NCBI GenBank assembly: GCA_002304935.1
Contig: DBPS01000015.1
Location: 6,577 to 27,276 of the forward strand
DNA from: Candidatus Humimicrobium oleiphilum
GTDB taxonomy: Bacteria > Actinomycetota > Humimicrobiia > Humimicrobiales > Humimicrobiaceae
Direction: 5' to 3'
Length of the DNA stretch: 20,700 bases
How positions within the stretch are numbered: the stretch's first letter is position 1; every line of letters begins with the position of its first letter. The position numbers were made by a program, and so were the translations under genes. The notes under the pieces are model-generated. The model did not search any database. It saw only the letters and a program-made list of their open reading frames with translations, and was not told the DNA's origin. This document shows, piece by piece, positions 1-5,987 of this stretch.

Positions 1-654
1 CTGAGTCCAGTTCCTGGCAACAAATACTTTTCCGTCAAATATTATATAAGTACCTCCGGTGTAACCTGATGCTGAAGACCATAACGGATAATCGGGTAAG
101 GTTGTCGTAGTTTCAACCGGATTAGTTGTTGTAGTAGTTTCTATTATCGTTGTAGCAGTAGTATTTTCTGTAGTTGTAGCAGATTCTATTGATGTAGAGG
201 TAGTTGTATTACCTGAATTATCATAACCAGTTTCCTGGTATACCCCGTCAGCAATCATCATCCCGTTTGAAAATATTATGTCATCTTCTGTATCATAAGT
301 TTTATCTATCCCACCGCTTATAAGATCATATCTGCCAGAAGAAAAACTGTATCTGTAGTTTATCCCCCAGGCATCATATATCTTCATTCCGTTAATATAT
401 CTGTCCAATTCATCTGAAAGGCTATCGATATCAGAGACAGCAGGATAATTTTGGTTATCATTTGCAAATAGTTCCAAAGCTGTTGCGATATTATGCATTT
501 CAGCTTTAGTAGCAGATTCTTTTACTCTGTTCTGAATGCGAAAATAAATCGGAACGGAGATTGAAGCAAGTACAGATAATATTATAATAACAATTAATAA
601 CTCTATAAGTGTAAAACCTTTTCTCCCGGAAATAATTTTTTTTATTTTATTCAT
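1..654 (-). CDS. GspG-like pseudopilin with C-terminal carbohydrate-binding module (partial, 3' end off window)
   Basis: The frame is open from ATG at 654 to base 1 (218 codons, no stop), so the C-terminus lies outside the window. Residues 1-13 are a short basic leader ending in Gly13. The class III prepilin motif FTLIE follows, with Glu at mature position 5, and then a hydrophobic helix to about residue 37. Residues 91-126 carry the pattern of type II secretion major pseudopilins (DAWG, then Y-R-Y, YDLISGG, DTEDDI). Residues 145-186 are a Thr-rich, low-complexity linker. From residue 188, W192, Y198, G200/G201, G208, A213 and W216 fit the start of a CBM5/12 chitin/cellulose-binding module. 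By family, it would be processed by prepilin peptidase and assembled into a short surface fibre. Sugar binding at the tip is my inference. No strong Shine-Dalgarno is visible. Confident of pseudopilin, moderately confident of the CBM. Confidence 0.82.
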   Translation of the reverse strand, partial: MNKIKKIISGRKGFTLIELLIVIIILSVLASISVPIYFRIQNRVKESATKAEMHNIATALELFANDNQNYPAVSDIDSLSDELDRYINGMKIYDAWGINYRYSFSSGRYDLISGGIDKTYDTEDDIIFSNGMMIADGVYQETGYDNSGNTTTSTSIESATTTENTTATTIIETTTTTNPVETTTTLPDYPLWSSASGYTGGTYIIFDGKVFVARNWTQ

Positions 655-672
655 AATTATTCATATATTCGG

Positions 673-698
673 ATTATATTATAAAATTATATGGTCAA
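673..698 (-). promoter_or_regulatory. Possible promoter of the pseudopilin gene
   Basis: TTGACC at 698-693 resembles a -35 box, and TATAAT occurs at 683-678 and again at 678-673. The spacings of 9 and 14 bases are shorter than the usual 16-18, so the assignment is weak. The surrounding 655-776 stretch is very AT-rich and holds nothing else I can name. Confidence 0.25.
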
Positions 699-776
699 TC
701 GTATACTTTCATGTATTTTACAAAAAATATTAATAAATTAAAATAAATGATTAAATACTTTTTTAACATTTCTAAC

Positions 777-819
777 ACCTGTCTATTAATATTTAGTATA
801 ATTATATCTATAGGCAGGT
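777..819. repeat. Inverted repeat with 10-base arms
   Basis: ACCTGTCTAT (777-786) and ATAGGCAGGT (810-819) can pair over 10 positions as plus-strand RNA with one G-U wobble, across a 23-base AT-rich loop. No T-run follows, so it is not a standard terminator. It lies between the divergent pseudopilin gene and the TolB-like remnant, and may be an operator or leader hairpin of whatever was once transcribed rightward here. Confidence 0.4.
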
Positions 820-849
820 TATTGCTTACAAATTTAGCAAAACAAGGCA

Positions 850-999
850 TTGAATCTGAAAATATTAATTGTATTTTGCGGAGGATGTGCCGAAGAGAAA
901 ATATCAGGATTTAATCTGATTACCATAAACTCAGACGGTTCAGACATTAAAAATATAACTGATTTTACAATAGACGCCTGCGAGTGGCCTGACTGGTAA
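850..999 (+). pseudogene. Short TolB/PD40-like N-terminal remnant with lipoprotein-like leader
   Basis: From TTG at 850 the frame gives 49 residues before TAA at 997-999. The first part is hydrophobic and ends in a cysteine context (FCGGCAEE) like a lipobox. The remainder (TINSDGSDIKNITDF, then EWPDW) matches the repeat pattern of TolB/PD40 beta-propeller blades, where a DG-x-LT element is followed by W-SPDG. A full propeller needs several hundred residues, so this looks like the first blade of a gene lost by deletion. AAGG lies only 2 bases before the TTG, so translation is doubtful. The family match is by eye from one blade. Confidence 0.35.
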
Positions 1000-1038
1000 A
1001 TTTTTAGAGCTATAGGTATTTTTAGTAGACTTTTAATT

Positions 1039-1044
1039 TATAAT
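1039..1044 (+). promoter_or_regulatory. Candidate -10 box of the SDR gene
   Basis: A perfect TATAAT, with no convincing -35 hexamer at 16-18 bases. If used, transcription would begin near 1051, just before the palindromic leader at 1053-1099, so the whole untranslated leader would be that structure. Confidence 0.35.
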
Positions 1045-1052
1045 ATTAAATA

Positions 1053-1099
1053 ATAGACCAAATTATATAATAATAATTATTATTTGAAAGGTGGTCTAT
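1053..1099 (+). promoter_or_regulatory. Nested palindromic leader covering the SDR ribosome binding site
   Basis: The outer arms ATAGACCA (1053-1060) and TGGTCTAT (1092-1099) are perfect 8-base complements. Between them, 1069-1084 is a perfect 16-base palindrome (AATAATAA/TTATTATT), centred almost exactly in the same structure. The unpaired stretches are 8 and 7 bases. The Shine-Dalgarno GAAAGGTGG (1086-1094) runs into the right outer arm, so folding would partly hide it. As DNA it could be a repressor operator. Which role it plays is inference. Confidence 0.45.
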
Positions 1100-1103
1100 A
1101 GAA

Positions 1104-1868
1104 GTGATTGAACTTAATGGAAAAGTAGTCATCATTACCGGTGCTGCAATGGGAATGGGAGCATCTACAGCCGAACTAATGGCAAAAGCTGGTGGAAAAA
1201 TAGTAGTTGCTGACTTTAATGAGAAGGCAGGGCTTGAACAGACCCAGAAGATTTTAAAGTCAGGGGGAACAGCTTCTTTTGTTAAAGTGGATGTTTCCAA
1301 AGGCCCTGAAGTAGAAGCTATGGTAAAATTTGCAGTAGATACTTATGGAAGATTAGATGGGGCAATTAATAATGCAGCCCGTACACCGGATGACAAACCT
1401 CTGGCAGATATGGATGAAACTGAATTTGATGCACTGATAGCAGTTGATCTAAAAGGGGTAGCTCTCTGCCTCAAATATGAAATCAGGCAGATGCTTAAAC
1501 AGGGAACTGGCGGTTCCATAGTAAATACTTCCTCGGTGAGCGGAATCAGGCCTCAGCCGGGCACACCTGTATACGTGGCAGCCAAGCACGGAGTTATCGG
1601 CCTTACCAAACAAGCAGCCATGGATTATTCACCGCAGGGTATTCGAATAAATTCAGTAGCTCCCGGTGCAATAGACACTCCCATGTTAAGAGGAGCGCTA
1701 AAGCAATTTGGTTTTGATCCGGAGGCATATGCCAAACAATTAAGCATGCTGGGTCGTTTTGCTTCAGCCAATGAGGTGGCAGAAGTAAACTTATGGCTTA
1801 TATCAGATTTATCATCTTATGTAACCGGGGCTGTCTATTCAGTAGATGGCGGTTATACTGCTATGTAG
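1104..1868 (+). CDS. Short-chain dehydrogenase/reductase (classical SDR)
   Basis: A 254-residue NAD(P)-dependent oxidoreductase of classical SDR length; the substrate cannot be told from sequence. The cofactor motif TGAAMGMG is at residues 12-19, and the acidic D37 after the second beta strand favours NAD(H). NNAA is at 89-92. The catalytic residues are S144, Y157 and K161 (Y-V-A-A-K), followed by the PG-x-x-x-T element (APGAIDTPML). The usual catalytic-tetrad Asn (in V-N-L-x-G) appears as Asp at 115 (VDLKGV). The start is GTG at 1104, with GAAAGGTGG about 9 bases upstream inside the palindromic leader. It stands alone, with a 3-base-pattern-free AT-rich gap on either side. Possible relatives are glucose 1-dehydrogenase-like or cyclic alcohol dehydrogenases, which I cannot separate. 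Confidence 0.93.
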   Translation: MIELNGKVVIITGAAMGMGASTAELMAKAGGKIVVADFNEKAGLEQTQKILKSGGTASFVKVDVSKGPEVEAMVKFAVDTYGRLDGAINNAARTPDDKPLADMDETEFDALIAVDLKGVALCLKYEIRQMLKQGTGGSIVNTSSVSGIRPQPGTPVYVAAKHGVIGLTKQAAMDYSPQGIRINSVAPGAIDTPMLRGALKQFGFDPEAYAKQLSMLGRFASANEVAEVNLWLISDLSSYVTGAVYSVDGGYTAM

Positions 1869-1906
1869 ACTGATTTTGCCGGCATTTAAGAATATAGTGT
1901 ATATGT

Positions 1907-1939
1907 AAAAGAGACCTTTTTTGAGTGCATGCCTCTTTT
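1907..1939 (+). terminator. Possible terminator after the SDR gene
   Basis: AAAAGAG (1907-1913) pairs with CTCTTTT (1933-1939) across a 19-base loop, and ATTAT follows. The stem is only 7 bp and AU-rich. Bases 1940-2076 before the next gene hold nothing else I can identify. Confidence 0.35.
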
Positions 1940-2076
1940 ATTATATCTAGATACATCTTAAACATATTATCTAATGCAGGATTTTATCTGAGTATTTAAC
2001 TGAACAAGAAAAAGGTTCTTTTCGGTTTAAGCATATTGCTGTTGATTTCAGCTTTAGTTTAAAAATATGATGCCCG

Positions 2077-3576
2077 CTAATTTAACATTTTGCTTCTTCT
2101 TACAACCCTGTTTCTTCCTTCTTCTTTTGCCTGATATAACGCCTTGTCAGTAATTGAAATTAAATCTTCAGGTTTTATTCTTTTGTCTGGTATGACTGCT
2201 GCTACTCCTAAACTCACAGTTATAACTTTCCCCCCTGCTTCATTTTCTATTCCTAACTTTTCTATTTTCCTAAGTATTCTTTCTGCCACAACAGCAGCTC
2301 CTTCTTCCATGGTGTTGAATAATAAAATCACAAATTCATCACCACCAAAACGGGCTGCCAAATCTCCAGGTCTTTTTATTGTAGATTTTATTACACCAGC
2401 CAGACTTTTTAAGCATTTATCACCAGCAAGATGACCGTGATTATCATTAAAACTTTTAAAGCCGTCTACATCCAGCATTATTAAAGCCAGAGGAAGTTTT
2501 TCCCTTATGCATATTTCCCAGTTCTTTTGCAATGAAATTTCAAAATACCTTTTATTATAGATATTGGTAAGTTCATCTATTATTGAAATTTTTTCCAAAC
2601 TCTTGTTCGCTTTCAAGAGTCTTTCATTTGCATCTCTGAGCTCCCGGGTTTTTTCTATGACATCTGACTCTAATTTTTTATTCAACCTTCTAAATTTGTT
2701 AATCCAATAAGCAGATAACAGCAATATAAAAAGAAAGACTCCCAAAGTTGTATAAAAAACTATATTTCTTATTCCCTCTTCTGTAAGATAAATGACTTTT
2801 TTCCCCTGCCAGCTGCTAAGGATATCCGCCATAGTTCCGTCATCTTTTAATTCTTTTAAACCTGCATTAATTAAATCAAGCAGTTCTTCATTTCCTTTTT
2901 TTACTGCTATTCGCGAGTATTGTGTCTCTATGGGTTCATCTATGACTTGTATTCCTTTCACTTTGCTCTGAGCTAGCTCATATTCGCCTATCCATCTATC
3001 TACTACAACAGCATCTATCTCGCCGGATTTTATCATTTGAAAACCCATTCTCCAGCTTGGGATTATTACTATGTTTATCAAGTTATATTTTTTTAAGAGA
3101 AGATATGGGTATCCCCCAGATTCTACGCCTACGTTTGCGTTCTTTAAATCATTAATTGTTTTAATGTCATTATCTGCACTCTTTATAAATATGGAAAACT
3201 CCGATTTTAAAACTTCATTAGAAAAATCATAAAGCTTTTCTCTTTCAGGATTTGGATTAATCTGAAGCAAGGCATCTGCCTCTCCTGATAAAACTTTTTT
3301 TTGAGCTTCTTCCCAGTCAGTTGCGTCAACCCTTATCTTATACCCTATCTTTTTGCCCAGTGCTTCTGCTATATCAACCATTACACCTTTTGCTATTCCC
3401 TTTTCCCTGTAAACGACAGGAGCAATTTTTTCATTGCCCAGGAAAATTATTGTGTCTTTATTTTTAGTATAATCGTCTGAAAGCATGCATGAGGTCAGTA
3501 AGCATAATAGTAATAAAACTATTCCCGATATAAAGACTAATGTCGTACTTTTTTTATTAAACTTATATTTTTCCGT
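2077..3576 (-). CDS. Lipoprotein-type sensor diguanylate cyclase (solute-binding domain, TM, GGDEF), apparent ACG start
   Basis: It makes cyclic di-GMP in response to a ligand sensed outside the cytoplasm. Numbered from the first ATG (3486), residues 12-230 are an SBP_bac_3 periplasmic amino-acid-binding-like domain, about 237-262 a membrane helix, and 263-300 a coiled linker. The rest is a GGDEF domain: active-site GGDEF is at 381-385, and RPGD at 372-375 is an intact RxxD inhibitory site five residues before it. From 3486 there is no export signal, yet the frame stays open for 30 codons upstream. Those codons read as a lipoprotein signal: basic start, hydrophobic run, then LTSC with the Cys just before that ATG. 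GAGGAG (3588-3583) lies 6 bases before ACG at 3576, and in-frame TAA is at 3591-3589. No ATG, GTG or TTG lies between. I therefore place the start at ACG; 3486 is the conservative alternative. Certain of family, fairly sure of the signal peptide. Confidence 0.88.
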   Translation of the reverse strand, partial: TEKYKFNKKSTTLVFISGIVLLLLCLLTSCMLSDDYTKNKDTIIFLGNEKIAPVVYREKGIAKGVMVDIAEALGKKIGYKIRVDATDWEEAQKKVLSGEADALLQINPNPEREKLYDFSNEVLKSEFSIFIKSADNDIKTINDLKNANVGVESGGYPYLLLKKYNLINIVIIPSWRMGFQMIKSGEIDAVVVDRWIGEYELAQSKVKGIQVIDEPIETQYSRIAVKKGNEELLDLINAGLKELKDDGTMADILSSWQGKKVIYLTEEGIRNIVFYTTLGVFLFILLLSAYWINKFRRLNKKLESDVIEKTRELRDANERLLKANKSLEKISIIDELTNIYNKRYFEISLQKNWEICIREKLPLALIMLDVDGFKSFNDNHGHLAGDKCLKSLAGVIKSTIKRPGDLAARFGGDEFVILLFNTMEEGAAVVAERILRKIEKLGIENEAGGKVITVSLGVAAVIPDKRIKPEDLISITDKALYQAKEEGRNRVVRRSKMLN

Positions 3577-3624
3577 ATTTGTCTCCTCTTAAAAACGCTG
3601 AAGCAATAATGCAGCTGCCCTTCC

Positions 3625-3669
3625 CCTTTTGATTAAAAGGTATTTTAACAAATTTCCCTTTTAATTCAA
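3625..3669 (-). promoter_or_regulatory. Promoter of the diguanylate cyclase gene with palindrome at the start site
   Basis: TTGAAT (3669-3664), a 16-base spacer and TAAAAT (3647-3642) form a good sigma-70-type promoter reading left. Transcription would start near 3635, about 60 bases before the ACG, so the transcript would include the lipoprotein signal. CCTTTT-gatt-AAAAGG (3625-3640) is a perfect 6-base-arm palindrome right at the predicted start and could be a repressor site. Confidence 0.45.
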
Positions 3670-3922
3670 ATTTTTTGGATGCGCTTCAACCCGGCAACAG
3701 GTCATATGAGGTTCTACCTCTGGATGAAATAAATTTTAATATTGACACCATTATTATTGCTCCGATGAACGCAAAATAGAAAAATTATCCTGCAAGAATA
3801 AAAATTACTTTTGGAAAAAATCAGGTTGGATCAACCTGGACCAAATAGGAACAATTGATAAAATAAGGCTAAAGGATAAAGTAGGACATCTGGAAGAAGC
3901 AAAATTTAGAATTTTCTACTAA
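3633..3922 (+). pseudogene. Decayed ORF of unknown family
   Basis: A plus-strand frame starting after TGA (about 3628-3630) reads like protein through 3776, meets TAG at 3777-3779 and continues in the same frame (KITFGKNQVGSTWTK) to a second TAG. A one-base frame change at that point restores sense (IGTIDKIRLKDKVGHLEE) up to TAA at 3920-3922. One nonsense codon plus one frameshift, with no start codon or ribosome site, fits a dead gene fragment. I do not recognise the family; the composition suggests a beta-sandwich or binding-type domain, but that is only an impression. It overlaps the cyclase promoter on the other strand. Confidence 0.35.
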
Positions 3923-4030
3923 CCAATCAGATATCAGGATAAAATTTTTAGTAATGTTTTAAAATATCTGGTATATAAAAGTATCCATCATGGTAGAATA
4001 TAAAATAAAAGACTTTCAAAGGATATGAAG

Positions 4031-4891
4031 ATGAAAATGAATGATTTAAGTGATAGCTATACGCTAAGTAATGGTATTGAAATTCCCTGTATCGGTTTTG
4101 GAACATTTCTGATATCAGATAATGAAATAGCAATTAGGTCTGTGAAGGCTGCAATCGATATCGGTTATCGGCATATTGATACTGCAGCCATATATGGCAA
4201 TGAAAAAAGTATAGGTGTTGCCATTAAAACCAGTAATGTTGTTTCCCGGGAAAAATTGTTTGTTACAAGCAAGTTATGGAACAGTGAGCAGGGATATGAA
4301 AACACTCTTGCCGCATTTGAAAGAACTATTAAAGACTTGCAGCTGGAATATCTTGATTTGTATCTGATACACTGGCCGGTTGTCAAAGGACATAAGGAAG
4401 ACTGGCAGAAATCTATCCTGGATACCTGGAAAGCTTTTGAAAAATTATATAAAGAGGGTAAAATTCGTGCAATCGGCGTAAGCAATTTCTTTCCTCATCA
4501 TTTAAACATCTTAATGGCAGATGCAGAAATACAACCTATGGTAAATCAGATTGAATTACATCCTGGACAGACTCAGGATGAAACAGTGCTTTTTTGCCAA
4601 AAAAATAACATCCTTATAGAAGCATGGGGGCCTCTTGGCCAAGGTGGAATTTTGTCTAATCCTATTCTTCAGAAAATTGCAGAAAAACATAATAAAAGTG
4701 TTGCCCAGCTTTGTATCCGCTGGTCTCTGCAGAATAATTTTCTTCCCCTGCCAAAATCAATTACACAGGATAGAATCAGTGAGAATGCCAATGTATTTGA
4801 TTTTGAAGTAGGCCTTGAAGATATGGAGATTATTAATAAAATGCCATATTCCGGTGGTTCAGGATTAAATCCGGATAACATAGATTTTTAG
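4031..4891 (+). CDS. Aldo/keto reductase (AKR superfamily)
   Basis: A soluble NADPH-dependent reductase of aldehydes, ketones or keto-sugars, with the (beta/alpha)8 fold. Numbered from ATG at 4025 (288 residues), the catalytic tetrad is complete: D52 (HIDTA), Y57 (IYGNE), K83 (TSKLW) and H116 (LIHWP). GFGTF near the N-terminus, IGVSNF in the middle and a nucleotide-phosphate-binding segment PKSITQDRI near the C-terminus are all typical. Length is normal for 2,5-diketo-D-gluconate-reductase-like AKRs; the substrate is unknown. Three ATGs are close together (4025, 4031, 4037). AAAGGA at 4018-4023 is 7 bases from 4031, which I prefer. It is a single gene converging on the acyltransferase remnant. 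Confidence 0.94.
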   Translation: MKMNDLSDSYTLSNGIEIPCIGFGTFLISDNEIAIRSVKAAIDIGYRHIDTAAIYGNEKSIGVAIKTSNVVSREKLFVTSKLWNSEQGYENTLAAFERTIKDLQLEYLDLYLIHWPVVKGHKEDWQKSILDTWKAFEKLYKEGKIRAIGVSNFFPHHLNILMADAEIQPMVNQIELHPGQTQDETVLFCQKNNILIEAWGPLGQGGILSNPILQKIAEKHNKSVAQLCIRWSLQNNFLPLPKSITQDRISENANVFDFEVGLEDMEIINKMPYSGGSGLNPDNIDF

Positions 4892-4981
4892 ATAAAAATA
4901 TCGTAATTTAGTATTAATACTCTGATTTATGGCTAAGCTGGTATAAACAGATATGTTTTTTTAATATTCATTAATTTTGAC

Positions 4982-5017
4982 AAAACAGAAGCAGTCCTGT
5001 CTTCGCTCTTCGGTTTT
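4982..5017. terminator. Possible bidirectional terminator between convergent genes
   Basis: AAAAC-a-GAAG (4982-4991) and CTTC-g-GTTTT (5008-5017) pair over nine positions with one mismatch. An alternative inner hairpin is possible (GAAGCAG with CTG-t-CTTC). ATT follows on the plus strand, and the A-run would serve as a U-run in the leftward direction. The position suits convergent transcription from the reductase and the acyltransferase remnant. Confidence 0.35.
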
Positions 5018-5055
5018 ATTCTCAAATAGCCTCCAATTATTTTTGTCAGGCAATA

Positions 5056-5490
5056 TCAATTCCTTATTTTTGGGCTCCATCTCACTCTGCGCCAGAATTC
5101 GTATATAAGAAATATTGTCATATATGACAGAAGAATAACTAATAAGTATTTCAAGAATATGTGCATTTTAAGATTGATAAATAGCCAGGTAAAAAGCGTA
5201 ACTGGCAGATAATGGAAGATATAATATGTGAAAGAAGCCCCGCTCAGATATTTGATTATCCGGCTGCCCTTGTTAAGGAAGTATCTCCCAAAATTCAGTA
5301 GAAAAATGATAGCGGAACACTCATAGATCCCTTTGGAGAGCACCCATAAAGGCGTCAGATATGCTTCATCAGAGTAAAACATCTGGGATTGGATATTCAC
5401 ATAAAATAACACGGAAAGTGACAGGAGGCCTGATACGACTGAAGGCTTATAATACCCTCTGATTTTTTCCTGAAATGGGCCAAAGTATGC
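5056..5490 (-). pseudogene. C-terminal remnant of an acyltransferase-3 family membrane protein
   Basis: The frame is open from just after TGA (5493-5491) to TGA at 5056-5058, about 144 residues. The longest ORF with a plausible start (GTG at 5412) gives 118. Several hydrophobic helices are present. SFTYYIFHYLPVT fits the conserved S-x-x-x-Y-x-x-H-x-P element in the last third of OafA/MdoC-type acyltransferases, which modify surface sugars. The recognisable sequence upstream of 5412 (AYFGPFQEKIRGYY) continues the family pattern without a start. The N-terminal half or more, including the catalytic His region, is absent. The gene was probably cut when something rearranged beside the tmRNA 3' end. 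Confidence 0.6.
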
Positions 5491-5500
5491 TCAATTATTC

Positions 5501-5559
5501 ATCCCCTAAAGGGATAATACCTAAGGGAGCCAAATTATACGTCCCCCTGGTCCCCTAGT
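5501..5559. repeat. G/C-run palindromic patch abutting the tmRNA 3' end
   Basis: This 59-base stretch stands out from its AT-rich surroundings. It holds a small hairpin (ATCCC-ctaaa-GGGAT, 5501-5515), CCTAAGGG, and two CCCC(C)TGGT/CCCCTAG-like runs that end one base before the tmRNA CCA. It could be a processing or terminator structure, or the worn end of a small mobile repeat. No U-run typical of a terminator follows on the minus strand. Confidence 0.35.
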
Positions 5560-5912
5560 TGGTGGAGGCGGCGGGAATCGAACCCGCGTCCAAAGATATC
5601 GCCACTTAAACGTCTACAAGCTTATTTCATATCTAAGTTTCGCTCCGGCAAATCATATGAACAATATCTGTCTTTGCTAGACTGCATTTGTTTCCCTTTC
5701 CGGAAAAGCAGCCTTCTCCCGAAAAAGTATCCTGTAAATTGCGCCCTTTTAAAACCACAGGCATATCTTAAAGGACGTTAGCTGCTTTATTAGGCAGCTA
5801 AAGCTAATTCGCTATTATCTGCGTTTATTTTTATTTCCAGCTTTTAACGAGTCTCTGGAACTCGGCTTGCAATCTAAGTTCAATCTATCCCTGTCGAATC
5901 CAATACGCCCCC
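5560..5912 (-). ncRNA. ssrA: tmRNA (transfer-messenger RNA)
   Basis: It rescues stalled ribosomes by trans-translation together with SmpB. The 5' end GGGGGCG (5912-5906) pairs with CGCCTCC just before ACCA at the 3' end to close the acceptor stem. The T-arm GGTTCGATTCC is at the 3' side, and TTGGATTCGACAGG follows the 5' stem, as in one-piece tmRNAs. The message part is plain: GCA at 5822-5820 opens ten codons for ADNSELALAA, followed by tandem TAA stops (5792-5787). Choosing GCA as the resume codon is by analogy; the ALAA ending is the usual proteolysis signal. It lies 75 bases after smpB on the same strand, and I see no clear promoter of its own. Bases 5913-5987 otherwise hold nothing recognisable. 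Confidence 0.97.
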
Positions 5913-5987
5913 TTAAGGTCGTAGAAGATCAATCAAGTCAGATAAAACACTGCAATAATATTGTAACATATGAATGCAAGAGGTATT

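Noticed and set aside
121..215. Repetitive GTAGTAGTT-like DNA as a microsatellite or CRISPR-like repeat
   Set aside because: It is the coding sequence of the Thr-rich linker of the pseudopilin; unit length and spacing are irregular.
1046..1300. An 84-codon minus-strand frame ending in the SDR leader
   Set aside because: Antisense of the SDR cofactor-binding region, without independent support.
1995..2035. GAAC...GTTCTTTT as a terminator between the SDR and cyclase genes
   Set aside because: Only a 4-base stem around an A-rich loop, too weak to call.
2077..3486. Diguanylate cyclase starting at ATG 3486
   Set aside because: It would lack any export signal for its periplasmic domain, and the codons just upstream encode a complete lipoprotein signal with a good ribosome site. 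Kept as the alternative start.
3948..4133. A 61-codon minus-strand open frame at the start of the reductase gene
   Set aside because: Tyr/His-rich composition of an antisense shadow; it overlaps the reductase N-terminus and has no ribosome site.
5560..5590. tRNA-like T-arm and CCA end suggesting a separate tRNA gene
   Set aside because: The matching 5' acceptor strand is at 5906-5912, with a tag reading frame between, so it is the 3' end of tmRNA.
5913..5987. Separate promoter for ssrA
   Set aside because: TTGCAT and TACAAT occur but only 8 bases apart, and no other pair has suitable spacing; co-transcription with smpB is simpler.
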